Shown here: piece by piece, positions 36,090 to 46,200 of the stretch
Position numbering within the stretch: the first letter of the stretch is position 1
How the letters are laid out: every line of letters starts with the position of its first letter
DNA from: Chitinophaga pinensis
Lineage (GTDB): Bacteria; Bacteroidota; Bacteroidia; Chitinophagales; CAIOSU01
Direction of reading: 5' to 3'
Assembly (NCBI GenBank): GCA_945901065.1
Contig: CAMDKI010000002.1
Location: forward strand, 310,001 to 374,000
Length of the DNA: 64,000 bases
Translations under genes and position numbers: made by a program
The notes under the pieces: model-generated
What the model was told of the DNA's origin: nothing
Databases searched by the model: none
Seen by the model: the letters and a program-made list of their open reading frames with translations, nothing else

Positions 36090-37222
36090 GATACTACTTT
36101 TAAGGTTTCTTTAACTTTCTTGGCTCGAGCACGGGCTGTTTGCAAATCAGGATCAGTAATGGTTACGTGGCCCATTTTACGGAACGGTCGGGTAAACTGT
36201 TTACCATACAAGTGAATGCTAACGCCATCCAACGCCAACACTTCCTCCAAACCTTTGTATTGGGCAGGACCATCATAGCCATCTTCGCCCAACAAGTTTA
36301 CCATTACGGCTGGTTGTTTTACATGGGTATTACCTAGTGGCAAACCCATAATGGCGCGCAAGTGTTGTTCAAACTGGCTAGTTACATTGCCTTCAATGGT
36401 TTGGTGGCCGCTATTATGTACCCTAGGTGCTACTTCGTTTACCAATATTTTCCCATCCTTGGTTAAAAACATTTCAACTGCCAGAGTACCTACTATACCT
36501 AAGGCTTCTGCCACTTGCACTGCAACATCGCTAGCCATTTTCGATATTTGCCAATTGATACTAGCTGGGCAAAACAGAAACTCAACCAAGTTGTGCTCTG
36601 GGTGGAAATCCATTTCTACTACCGGGAAGGTTCGAACCTCACCATTGATACTGCGGTGCACAATAACCGCCAACTCTTTTTCAAAAGGAATCAACTCCTC
36701 GATAATGGAAGGTTTGTCAAAAGCGTTTTCAATATCCGCCAAACTATTCAATTTCATTACTCCTCTGCCATCATAGCCTTCACGTCTTAGTTTCAATATG
36801 GCTGGAAACTGACTCCATTTCTCCCCTATTTCACTTGGACTGTTTATAAACACAAACGGTGCAGTAGGTATGTTATGCTCCAGGTAAAACTGCTTTTGCA
36901 GTCCCTTGTCTTGAATGAGCTCAATAATGTGTGGCTGCGGATAAACGGGAGTGCCTTCTTCCTCAAGCTTTTTAAGGGCTTCGCAGTTTACGTTCTCAAT
37001 TTCAATAGTAACCACATCGCATTGCTTACCGAAATGGTAAACCGTATCGAAATCGGTGAGTTTGCCTTGCGTAAACTCATCAGCAATATTTTTGCACGGT
37101 GCGTTTGCGTCCGGGTCGAGGATGCAGTTGGTAAGATTATAGTTGATAGCGCTCTGTATAAGCATTCGGCCCAATTGGCCACCGCCCAATATACCTAATC
37201 TAAGTCCGTTACGATAAAGCAT
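36086..37222 (-). CDS. purK: N5-carboxyaminoimidazole ribonucleotide synthase
   Basis: ATP-grasp enzyme that carboxylates AIR for purE. A 378-residue protein with LGILGGGQLGRMLIQSA at the N-terminus, the ATP-grasp lysine loop (KLRREGYDGRGVMKL) and VNEVAPRVHNSGHQTIE with catalytic residues. Length normal. A -7 element lies 5 bases before the ATG, so the message may start at the codon itself. Confidence 0.95.
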   Translation of the reverse strand: MLYRNGLRLGILGGGQLGRMLIQSAINYNLTNCILDPDANAPCKNIADEFTQGKLTDFDTVYHFGKQCDVVTIEIENVNCEALKKLEEEGTPVYPQPHIIELIQDKGLQKQFYLEHNIPTAPFVFINSPSEIGEKWSQFPAILKLRREGYDGRGVMKLNSLADIENAFDKPSIIEELIPFEKELAVIVHRSINGEVRTFPVVEMDFHPEHNLVEFLFCPASINWQISKMASDVAVQVAEALGIVGTLAVEMFLTKDGKILVNEVAPRVHNSGHQTIEGNVTSQFEQHLRAIMGLPLGNTHVKQPAVMVNLLGEDGYDGPAQYKGLEEVLALDGVSIHLYGKQFTRPFRKMGHVTITDPDLQTARARAKKVKETLKVVS

Positions 37223-37226
37223 GGTG

Positions 37227-37234
37227 CAAAACTA
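37227..37234 (-). promoter_or_regulatory. -7 promoter element (TAGTTTTG) of purK
   Basis: Exact TAnnTTTG match on the minus strand; its last base is 5 bases from the ATG at 37222. It makes purEK independent of the glycan genes upstream, which lie 32 bp away. Confidence 0.5.
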
Positions 37235-37254
37235 CGCAAAAGGGCTGATGCTGG

Positions 37255-38058
37255 CTAGTTACTGCGGTAGGCAAATATGTTCAATTGTAAATCCATGTGC
37301 AGCATAGGCTTGATACCCAAAAACGGCTGCTGGTTTACATAGGCTTCTTGAATGTGATATCTAAAGCCGGCTTTGGTAATTATTTCTAAGATATCTTGGA
37401 GGTGCTGAGGCTCGTTAATATCTGAGTGGTACTCAACAAACAATAATTTCACCTGCCCAAAGCTATCAGCGCAATCTTTGATTACGGAATGTTCAGCACC
37501 CTCAATATCAATCTTCAGCAAATCTACTGGCTGGTTCAATATTTCTTTTAGCCGCTGCGCTTCAACGGTAATTACCCGCTCGCCTGAAGCGCCTTCATCA
37601 AGCCTACCTGATAGACCACCATCTGACACAAACTTCAACGGTTCGTTGCTAATCCAAATAGCCTTTTTCACTATCTCCACATGGCTGTATCCTGCTGCCT
37701 CAACATTACTTTTTAACATTTCAAAAATGCCATTATCGGGCTCGAAAGCTATAACCCTTGCATTGGGATAAACACGTTTATAAGAAGCAATTCCTAACCC
37801 AATATTAGCGCCGCAATCAATAATTAGAGGGTCTTTTTTGTCCGAATTAAAAGCATAGATCTGTTTAATAAACAGCTCCTCATACATTGCCACAAACGAG
37901 GCCGCATCAGACAATAAGAATTTTGTACCGTTAATTTTTACGCTCATCGGCGTGTAGCGCCCCTTAAGCTTTAGCCTAAGTTTATCAATCAAGCCGAGAC
38001 CTTTTCCTCGTAAAACGAAAATTAAGTTTCGGGCTATTACTCTGATTAACTTCTCCAT
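37255..38058 (-). CDS. FkbM-family methyltransferase
   Basis: A 267-residue SAM-dependent O-methyltransferase of the FkbM type, often found with polysaccharide genes. SAM motif DCGANIGLGIASYK, then ARVIAFEPDNGIF, and DLLKIDIEGAEHSVIKD, which is diagnostic. The first 25 residues are basic and partly hydrophobic. It ends the run YfhO-DUF5672-FkbM, so it may methylate an envelope glycan. Confidence 0.9.
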   Translation of the reverse strand: MEKLIRVIARNLIFVLRGKGLGLIDKLRLKLKGRYTPMSVKINGTKFLLSDAASFVAMYEELFIKQIYAFNSDKKDPLIIDCGANIGLGIASYKRVYPNARVIAFEPDNGIFEMLKSNVEAAGYSHVEIVKKAIWISNEPLKFVSDGGLSGRLDEGASGERVITVEAQRLKEILNQPVDLLKIDIEGAEHSVIKDCADSFGQVKLLFVEYHSDINEPQHLQDILEIITKAGFRYHIQEAYVNQQPFLGIKPMLHMDLQLNIFAYRSN

Positions 38059-38070
38059 TCAACCTAAATA

Positions 38071-38283
38071 TTACTCTTTATATCCTTCATCATACTGCCT
38101 TCTTATCTGCTCGCATTCTGCTTGGGTAAGCCATTCACCAATGGCGTGGGCACCCAAGGTGCCCAACCTAAACTCCGTTTCGCAGGCAAATTTAGCATTT
38201 ACTTCCCTTGGAGCTACATTTTTTACGAAACGGCTAAAAAACACGTCTTCGTTTAGCTTTACTTTCCAGAATAAAAACTTCAT
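38071..38283 (-). pseudogene. DUF5672 glycan protein, C-terminal piece after a frameshift
   Basis: 70 residues that begin with MKFLFWKVKLNEDVFFSRF. NEDVFF is the conserved C-terminal motif of DUF5672 proteins, followed by KFACETEF and GTLGAHAIGEWLT, the ending of that family. It continues the 38280-38813 piece in another frame, overlapping it by ATGA. Adding one base near position 38283 would join both into one reading frame of about 247 residues. Either a recent mutation, a sequencing error, or translational coupling of two halves. Confidence 0.7.
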
Positions 38284-38813
38284 TGCGATGGGTGTTTATG
38301 TTTGCCCCGATTCATTATCCTGTACCATTTCATGCGTGCCATGAGCCAAATCATATCGGGCGTATACCAAAACTTACTGTGCTTATCCAGCGCCTTAATC
38401 ATGGCTGATGGGTTTCGTATGCTAAGCCCGCCATTTCCTCCCCTGAAATTGAGTTTCCAAGGTGCCCCCACATAGTCATACTGCAAAAACGCTTCAATAC
38501 CGTGGCGTAAAATTTCACTATCGGCTTGGAATATCAATACCCTGGTATATGGTAGCAACCCCTCCCAAAAACCGCGGCTTAGAAAAAGATGGTTGTAATC
38601 GGCTACCGTTTTTATCACTATACCCGAATGTAGGTTGTAAGCTAAACCTTGCAACTCTTTTTCGATAAATGGTTGGTTTCCATCGGCACAGTATACTTCC
38701 AAATGCCAGTGTGCTGGCAGATACTTCAAGTGGTTGCGCACTATTTGCCCAAAACCCTGCACCTCTCGGGTTTCAACAATTACTGCCGCATACTTACCGG
38801 TTACCATAGCCAT
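38280..38813 (-). pseudogene. DUF5672 glycan protein, N-terminal piece
   Basis: 177 residues containing the N-terminal and central parts of DUF5672, a glycosyltransferase-like family: AAVIVETREVQGFGQIVRN, ILIFQADSEILR-like VLIFQADSEILR, and YDYVGAPWKLNF...GNGGLSIRNPSAM. It stops at TGA just before the NEDVFF block, which lies in the 38071-38283 frame. Its start overlaps the end of YfhO by one base (TAATG), so it is translationally coupled to it. Confidence 0.75.
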
Positions 38814-41305
38814 TAGGCATTAAAGGTATCACCCTTTTTTACCTTCAAATAGATAAATACACCAAGTGCGATAAATATCAATAGCGACGATACCAGCGAA
38901 ACGGAGCTACCTATCTTATAGAAAGCTGGCTCAAATTTAAACTCAATAGTATGCTCACCTGCTGGAACTACCAATGCCCGCAATACATAATCGGCACGCA
39001 AGTGTTGCACCGATTGCCCATCAATAAAAGCTTTCCAGCTAGTACCGTCGGGGTAGTATATTTCAGAGAACACCACCAATTCTTTGTTGCTACTCTTAAA
39101 CGCATACTTCAATTGGTCGGGTTTATACTCCATAAGCGTAACACTGCCATTAGGGTCAGGCGATGGGTTGAATCCGGTAAGCTGGTCGTTAAAGCTGCTA
39201 CGCACCAAAGCAGTTTTTCGGGTATCGATATTAGAAAGGCCAAACAGCTCCTCATCGGCGGTGTTTACGGTAAGTATATTGGAAACAAACCAAGCATTGC
39301 CCGCTGCATAAGGATTGCGAACTACCTCCCCACCCTTTTTGCCCAAAAGGAAATATCGGGTATTGAGCATATTGAGTATGGGCAAATTCTCAGGCACCGC
39401 ACCATTTTTGAGGCCCTGTTGCAAGGTGCCCATATCCTTTGATATTTGGTTCTCTATCAACTCTTGATAGATGCGCAATTTAGCGGCATGGTATCCACCT
39501 ATAGATTTATGGAAATAAGAAGTAGATGCATTGGTAAATGGCGCTCCACCTGCAAAATCGAGCACTCTGTAACTCAAATCGGTATCTCGCAGCACTAATT
39601 GATCAGCCTCGCTCGGCACAAACATTCTATCATATTCCGATTTAGAAACGAAATCATCATCATTTAGGTATCGCTTACTCACGGTCCACAAATCGCCTAA
39701 AATAAGCACGCCTAACAAAGCAACAACATATTGCTTTTTGAGTTTTTCGGTAATGAGCACCCAAACAAGCCCGCCAGCTGCCAAAACCAAAAACAACGAA
39801 CGGAAAGCATCGGCGCTCAAAAGGCTTTTTCGATCGGCTATTTTAGTGGCTGCATCTATGTATTCCTGTCCCTTGGGCGCTCCCGTAAAATCGAAGAAAA
39901 TACCCGCGCCGAGGCCAAACAAAACTAACACACCACCAACAATGCCAACCGCAATTTTCAATTGCTTTAAAGCCATTTGCTTGTCCTTGGTTTCCCAAAT
40001 TTCCTTTAATCCCAAAAACCCGACCAATACAAACACCAAATTGGTGATGGTAAGTATCATGGTTGGTGTGCGGAACTTATTATACATCGGGAAATGGTCG
40101 AAAACAAAGTAGTTGAATGCAGGAAAGTTTTTACCCCAAGCCAACATTATTGCAAGTATTGCTGCACCCAGCATTGCCCACTTGTATGGATGCTTAATAA
40201 CAAACATGCCCAACACAAACAAAAAGCACACAATAGCACCAAAATAAATTGGGCCTGATGTAAACGGCTGATCACCCCAGTATAGTTCGCTTCCGGCTAC
40301 TTGATTGGCAACCTTATCGGCCTCTTTTGCAGGGTAACCGTTTTGCTTAAGTAAGGCTAACATCTTTTTATGCGACTCAGTGCCCTCGTAATTGCCCGAA
40401 CTACCGCCACCCATAAAGTTGGGTATTAGTATTGTCATGGTCTCGTCGATACCTTGGCTCCAGTTGAAGGCATAGTCCTTGGTCAAACCACCTAGCTTAT
40501 CCTCAGGCTTTACGTTCGACAACTCCGATTTACCGCCCCTTATGGTAGCGTGACTATACTCGTAAGTGCCCCATATTTGTGCGGTGTTGCTCCCTACTGC
40601 CAATACCGTTGCAAAAGCGAGCGCTGCCGTAGCTTTCAAAAACATAGGCATAACCTTTTTTACAATAGCATGTTCAACAAAAAACAAGGCCAATATTGCA
40701 CCTGCAATTAAGGTATAGTAGGTTATTTGTATGTGCCCAGCCCTTAGCTGTATAGCCAGGAAAAAGCCAGTTAACAAAGCTCCAGCTAGCCACTTACCTT
40801 GGTATGCTATAATTATGCCAGCCAGCATTGGTGCCATAAATGCCATTGCCAATACCTTATTTAAGTGGCCAGCTTCAATGCTTATCATGTTAAAAGAAGC
40901 AAAGGCAAAAGCCACCGCACCGGCTACGCTAATCCAAACGTTCTTAGTAAGGGGATATAAGGCTAAATAAACCCCTGCCATCAAAAAGAAGAGGATGTTG
41001 GTTTCGTTTACAAACAAATCGCTGACGAAAACATACAACTGCCCAACCAAATTGCTCGGGTAGCCAAGCCAAATTTGCACGCTTGGCATACCACTAAACA
41101 TGGAGTTGGTCCAAAGCGTTTGATCGCCGGTTTTATCTACATACTCGGTTATCTCGTGTTGCTGACCCATTGCTTGGGTATAATCGTGCTGAGCCAGCAC
41201 GGAGCCTTGCAACAGCGGCAGCAAATAAACATATGCAAGTACTACAAAAATAAGCAGCGCTGCCAGATGGGGTAAAATATTGGCTTTTAAATCGTTCGTT
41301 TTCAT
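38813..41305 (-). CDS. YfhO-family membrane protein
   Basis: An 830-residue inner-membrane protein with about twelve hydrophobic helices in the first 600 residues (e.g. NILPHLAALLIFVVLAYVYL) and a C-terminal periplasmic domain (SSNKELVVFSEIYYPDGTSW, AFIDGQSV) plus a last helix. These are the features of YfhO, GT-C-like proteins linked to glycosylation of envelope polymers. The ATG at 41305 (MKTNDLKANILP) was preferred; an ATG at 41686 would overlap the divergent threonine dehydrogenase gene. Followed by DUF5672 and FkbM genes. Confidence 0.88.
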   Translation of the reverse strand: MKTNDLKANILPHLAALLIFVVLAYVYLLPLLQGSVLAQHDYTQAMGQQHEITEYVDKTGDQTLWTNSMFSGMPSVQIWLGYPSNLVGQLYVFVSDLFVNETNILFFLMAGVYLALYPLTKNVWISVAGAVAFAFASFNMISIEAGHLNKVLAMAFMAPMLAGIIIAYQGKWLAGALLTGFFLAIQLRAGHIQITYYTLIAGAILALFFVEHAIVKKVMPMFLKATAALAFATVLAVGSNTAQIWGTYEYSHATIRGGKSELSNVKPEDKLGGLTKDYAFNWSQGIDETMTILIPNFMGGGSSGNYEGTESHKKMLALLKQNGYPAKEADKVANQVAGSELYWGDQPFTSGPIYFGAIVCFLFVLGMFVIKHPYKWAMLGAAILAIMLAWGKNFPAFNYFVFDHFPMYNKFRTPTMILTITNLVFVLVGFLGLKEIWETKDKQMALKQLKIAVGIVGGVLVLFGLGAGIFFDFTGAPKGQEYIDAATKIADRKSLLSADAFRSLFLVLAAGGLVWVLITEKLKKQYVVALLGVLILGDLWTVSKRYLNDDDFVSKSEYDRMFVPSEADQLVLRDTDLSYRVLDFAGGAPFTNASTSYFHKSIGGYHAAKLRIYQELIENQISKDMGTLQQGLKNGAVPENLPILNMLNTRYFLLGKKGGEVVRNPYAAGNAWFVSNILTVNTADEELFGLSNIDTRKTALVRSSFNDQLTGFNPSPDPNGSVTLMEYKPDQLKYAFKSSNKELVVFSEIYYPDGTSWKAFIDGQSVQHLRADYVLRALVVPAGEHTIEFKFEPAFYKIGSSVSLVSSLLIFIALGVFIYLKVKKGDTFNA

Positions 41306-41460
41306 TAGGGCCTCTTTATGAGAAAATAAAAGTAGTAAAATATGTACGAAGTACACGAGATACCCCGTATAATTGAGGTTAAATAAATGAAATACAAAGC
41401 TACAGAACGTATTGTTACTAGTAAGATGTGAAGCCAAATTGATTTTTGATTTGATAAGAC

Positions 41461-41495
41461 AATCGAACATCGTACCTCGTAAATCATAAATCGTA
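41461..41495. repeat. Period-7 degenerate tandem repeat (five heptamers)
   Basis: Units AATCGAA, CATCGTA, CCTCGTA, AATCATA, AATCGTA in direct succession. They end 2 bases before the -7 element of the threonine dehydrogenase gene, in the -35 region. Same period as at 25641 but another unit sequence. Confidence 0.6.
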
Positions 41496-41497
41496 CT

Positions 41498-41505
41498 TAC
41501 CTTTG
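41498..41505 (+). promoter_or_regulatory. -7 promoter element (TACCTTTG) of the threonine dehydrogenase gene
   Basis: Exact TAnnTTTG match 21 bp upstream of the ATG at 41526. Confidence 0.5.
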
Positions 41506-41525
41506 CCCCCGAAACCGCCCTTTGT

Positions 41526-42467
41526 ATGGAACCCCGTGAAATGATATTGGTGCTTGGTGCTAATGGACAGATTGGTACTGAATTGGTAACGGCCTTGCGC
41601 GCAAAATATGGAGCCACCAGCGTTATCGCTTCAGACATACGCCAAGCCAGAGACAATAGTAACGGACCGTTTGAGCTGCTGGACATTATGAATCCTGTAG
41701 CGGTAAACGAGGCGTTTGCGAAACATAAAGTAACCCAAGTTTACCATCTCGCTGCCATTCTATCGGCAACTGGCGAACAAAACCCTAGGTTAGCTTGGCA
41801 AGTAAATATGGATGGCTTGCTGAACGTGCTTGAAGCAAGTGTGCAGTTTGGCGTAAAAAAGGTTTTTTGGCCAAGCTCCATTGCCGTGTTTGGTAACCAC
41901 AGTAAAAAACGCTTAACACCACAATACGCTGTTACCGACCCTGATACCATTTACGGCATTAGTAAATTGGCCGGTGAGCGCTGGTGCAACTATTACTATC
42001 GCACTCGTGGGCTCGATGTGCGCAGCTTACGTTACCCAGGGCTTATCAGTTATGGCAGCAAACCTGGCGGCGGCACTACCGACTATGCTGTGGAGATATT
42101 TTACGAGGCTAAGGCGCACGGACAATATACTTGTTTCTTGAGAGAAGACCAGCGCTTACCAATGATGTATATGCCCGATGCCATTAAAGCCACCTTAGCA
42201 CTCATGGAGGCAGATGGCGATAAATTGCGCATTAGGTCAAGCTATAATGTATCAAGCTTATCGTTTACGCCTGCTGAGCTTGCAAATGCTATTAAAGTGC
42301 AATTGCCGTTGTTTGCCGTAAACTATGCCCCTGACTTTAGGCAGGTTATAGCCGAAACTTGGCCCGGAAGTATAGATGACAACTATGCCAGACTTGATTG
42401 GGGCTGGGAACCAGATTATGACTTGCAAGCTATGGTGGCAGATATGCTAGTGCATATACCGAACTAA
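41526..42467 (+). CDS. SDR-type L-threonine 3-dehydrogenase
   Basis: NAD-dependent oxidation of threonine to 2-amino-3-oxobutyrate. A 313-residue extended SDR/epimerase-like protein with the Rossmann motif ILVLGANGQIGTELV, the catalytic Tyr-Lys in YGISKLAGERW, and RYPGLISYGSKPGGGTTDYA, which is characteristic of SDR threonine dehydrogenases of Bacteroidota. It is different from the zinc-type Tdh. Its stop is 9 bp from the convergent rlmB stop. The start is supported by a -7 element. Confidence 0.88.
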   Translation: MEPREMILVLGANGQIGTELVTALRAKYGATSVIASDIRQARDNSNGPFELLDIMNPVAVNEAFAKHKVTQVYHLAAILSATGEQNPRLAWQVNMDGLLNVLEASVQFGVKKVFWPSSIAVFGNHSKKRLTPQYAVTDPDTIYGISKLAGERWCNYYYRTRGLDVRSLRYPGLISYGSKPGGGTTDYAVEIFYEAKAHGQYTCFLREDQRLPMMYMPDAIKATLALMEADGDKLRIRSSYNVSSLSFTPAELANAIKVQLPLFAVNYAPDFRQVIAETWPGSIDDNYARLDWGWEPDYDLQAMVADMLVHIPN

Positions 42468-42476
42468 TAGGGCGTA

Positions 42477-43220
42477 TTAAGCTTTAAGCAGACGCTGGCG
42501 CAACGCTTCGTACAATACCATACCAGCTGCAACCGACACGTTTAGCGACTCTGTGATGCCTACCATAGGTATTTTGAAACTATCATCGGCCATGCTTGCC
42601 AAACGGCCACTTACGCCCTCGCCTTCAGAGCCCATAATTACGGCTAGCGGAATGCTAAAATCTATTTCGTGTAGGTTTTTACTGGCTTCCATTTCGCTTA
42701 CCAATATTTGCAGGCCATTCAATTTTAACAATTCAACAGCATCTTCCAAACGATTGACTTTACAAACTGGCAAAGTAGTAAGTGCACCTGCCGAAGCTTT
42801 GATGGCATCGGCATGTATAAGCGCACCGCCAGTAGCTGGTACTATTATAGCAGAAGCACCAAAACACTCTGCAGTGCGAGCTATGGCGCCAAAATTGCGC
42901 ACATCGGTTACCCTATCGAGCAAAACAAACAGCGGCACTTTATTCTCGTCGTAGCAGTGATCCAAAATATCCTGCACATCATAATATTGAATTAAAGAGC
43001 CAAAACCAATCATACCTTGATGGTTTTTGCGCGTAACACTGTTTAGCTTTTGATGCGGCACATATTGCACAGGTATACTTGCTTGCCGGGCAAGCGCAGC
43101 CACCTCCTTCAACTCTGCATTTGAAGTGCCGTTTTGCAGCAAAATTTTCTCAAACTCCTTACCTGCCCTCAAAGCTTCCAACAATGGATGCTTACCGTAT
43201 ATTAGGTTCTCCTCTCTCAT
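42477..43220 (-). CDS. rlmB: 23S rRNA (guanosine-2'-O)-methyltransferase RlmB
   Basis: SpoU/TrmH-type methyltransferase for G2251 of 23S rRNA. 247 residues: N-terminal substrate-binding part (ENLIYGKHPLLEAL, HQGMIGFGS), and the SPOUT domain with LDRVTDVRNFGAIARTAECFGA, AVIMGSEGEGVSGRLA and IPMVGITESLNVSVAAGM. These are the three SpoU motifs. Normal size. It lies just downstream of the DUF2723 gene's terminator. Confidence 0.93.
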   Translation of the reverse strand: MREENLIYGKHPLLEALRAGKEFEKILLQNGTSNAELKEVAALARQASIPVQYVPHQKLNSVTRKNHQGMIGFGSLIQYYDVQDILDHCYDENKVPLFVLLDRVTDVRNFGAIARTAECFGASAIIVPATGGALIHADAIKASAGALTTLPVCKVNRLEDAVELLKLNGLQILVSEMEASKNLHEIDFSIPLAVIMGSEGEGVSGRLASMADDSFKIPMVGITESLNVSVAAGMVLYEALRQRLLKA

Positions 43221-43235
43221 ACTCTTTTGTAGTAA

Positions 43236-43265
43236 AAAAAGCCCTCCGCTATGGGAGGGCTTTTT
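43236..43265 (-). terminator. Intrinsic terminator after the DUF2723 gene
   Basis: A perfect 12-bp stem (43236-43247 with 43254-43265), 6-base loop, T runs on both strands. On the minus strand it ends the gene that finishes at 43272. Confidence 0.9.
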
Positions 43266-43271
43266 ATTTGT

Positions 43272-46200
43272 TTAAAATGCACCCATTCCTTGTAGCTGCA
43301 TCAATTTTTCACTTATCTCCTCTACCAGCTCGCTATCTTGGTTATTGGTGGCAATGCGCCTCAACTCAGATAATATGGCTATTGATTGATCAGAATCGCG
43401 CTTATAGCCTGGCTCAAAGTCTTTCACATCCTGCAGGTAAGCATATTCTTCCATGGTGTGGTCAAGCACTTTGCGCATTAATAATTGCGCTTGTTCTTTA
43501 GCTCCTGCCTTATAGTAAATGTCAGGGTAGCGAAGCATAAACACATTATATGGCAATGTTTCTTCTGGCATTACCTTGAGGCTCTCGTCTAGCACTTTAA
43601 TAGCTTCAGCCTTTTTATTGGATGCTATTAAATCTTCCGCCAACCTGCCAAAGTTACTGCGCAAGTTCATGGTCATCCGATTAATGTTCTCATCCAGATA
43701 AATCCATTGTGGCACTTCAATTTTGAGCTTAGTACCAACAGCCACTTCATCTGTGGCAAGCTTGTTATAGGCTTTCAATTGGGCTACCGTTTGGTTGTGC
43801 TTATAGGCAACAGTTGCCAAAGTTTCGCCGCTAGTTAAAGTGTAATCAATTACCTTTTTGCGCTCAATACCTCCCCAACGGAATTTGGTCATGGCATTTT
43901 CATACATCATGTTTTGAGCTATGTAGCCGTTGCCGCCGTTTGCGCTCTCCACAGGCACTATACGGTACGCCAATCCTTCCAATTGGAAATATTTATCTAA
44001 ACCAAGGTAAGCATCTGGGCTTACCGAAACCGCAAAGTAAATTGGGCGTTCCCAAAGATTTGACGCAACAATATCCAAGGTAACCAAGTCATTTTTTAAC
44101 AAATTGCTCTTGTCGCCCAACGACCACCTGAGCTGGTCTGCTATTCGGTCATAATACTCTGCTGGAACAATGCCGTTGGCAACTACCTTTTCTTTATCAA
44201 CTGGCAAGTAAAAGTTTTTTACCGGAAACACTTCTACCATTTCGCCGCCTTGGGTGCGCAACTTATTGCCATCATTGGCAATATATCCTATTACATCGGC
44301 CAGTGGGTAATAGCTCTTCTGGTCAAATTTGCCCGTATCATAAAAACGAACCACATCGCGGGTATTGCCTCTGTACTTCTCCGGCGTCAACGATAGTTTT
44401 ACCGCTGGTGCCTCGTTCATTTTGTACTCCAATTGCTGCACGTACCAGTCAACACCTAAAAGGCTTAAGTTTACTACCCTAATATCTGGTCGAATGTTTT
44501 CTACCTCCTGTGCATACCACAATGGGTATGTATCGTTATCGCCTTGGGTAAAAATGATGGCGTTAGGAGCACATGATTCAAGATAGTTGATTGCAAAATC
44601 CCTCGCCGTGTAGCGTCCTGAACGATCGTGATCATCCCAGTTTTGAGAAACCAATACCAATGGCACTGATAAACTAACCGCAAAAGACAATGACAGTGCC
44701 AATTTACTATTTAACTTACCGTTCTCGAGGGCCTTATAAATGGCCAACATACCAAAACCTATCCATAAACAAAAGGTAACAAAGGAGCCTACCAGGGTAT
44801 AATCCCTTTCCCTAGGCTCAAAAGGTGGTGAGTTTAGGTAAATTACCTGAAGTACTCCAGTAAACAAGAACAGCACTAAAATAATAGAAAAGCCTTTCCA
44901 ATCGCGCTTTGCATGATAATACATGCCAATCAATCCTAGCAAGAAAGGCAAAATGAAATATTTATTCATGCCAGCATTATCTTTCCTCCATTCGGGCAAA
45001 TTCTCAGATGGTCCCACAATGCTGCTGTCAATAAAACCAATGCCAGTAATGGCTTTGCCTTCATTGTTATCAAAACGGCCTTGAATATCGTTCTGCCTGC
45101 CGGTAAAATTCCAGAAGAAATAGCGCAGATACATAACCCCAACTTGGTACCTAAAAAAGAACGACATGTTGTCGCGTTGCGAAATCAAATCCTTCACTAC
45201 CAGCGAACCAGTAGATGAAGATTGAGCAAAGTTTTGGGCTTGCTGGTAGGCCGACTGCCAACCTTGTTTCTCACTTGAAAACTCTTTAACAGTCTGTCCC
45301 GATTGGCGATCAACTACTGCAAAATCAGGGTTAAGCATTGCCCTGTATGCCATTACGTGCCTATCATCGTTCCATGAGCCCATGCGAGGCATAAACATCA
45401 TGTCCTTCTTATCAAATTTATAGTCAACTTTCTTACCTATAATCTCATAGGTGACTTTACCCGTTTTTTTGTCTTCAATAGGGAAATAGCGGTTTCCTTT
45501 ATCTTCTATCTCAGTTGGATATGCCGTATAATTAGGGCCATATACCAACGCACGGCTGCCATATTGCTCCCTGTTTAGGTAGCTTTCCAACATAAACACG
45601 TTATCAGGGTTGTTCATGTTAATGGGTGTATCGGCACCGGCACGAATAACCACAATTGTGTAAGTGGAGAAGCCAATCATGGTCATTAGAAAGCAAAGCA
45701 TGGCAACATGCAATTTTGTCCTTGACATACCACCTATCAAACGGCTGGCAGCATTACCTTCTTTGGTTGCATATAGGCCTCCAACAATCAAAGCGGCCAA
45801 AATCAGCACAAAAATGCCGAAACCAATGCCTACACCAAAGCCCAAGCTATTAACTGCAAAGAGTTCAAAAGACGCAATAATGCTTATCAAGCCACTAACG
45901 ATACCTTTGAAGAAAAAGCCAAGGATAACAAAGCCGATTACCAGCGAAACAAAAATACCAAGTGGTTTAGGGTTCTTGTACTCCTTAAAGTAATATATCA
46001 AAGCCATTGGCGGTATGGCCAAGAAGCTCAATAAGTGAACACCGCTCGACACGCCCAACAAGAAAAAGGTAAGCACCAACCACTTATCACGATATTGGTC
46101 GTCTTCGCAGCTTTCCCATTTCAACATCGTCCAGAAAACGAGCATCATAAAGAACAAAGACATGGCATATACCTCGCCTTCAACAGCCGAGAACCAAATG

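Noticed and set aside
41306-41686. N-terminal extension of YfhO
   Set aside because: It would overlap the divergent threonine dehydrogenase gene and its promoter, and contains residues unlike the family; the ATG at 41305 is the better start.
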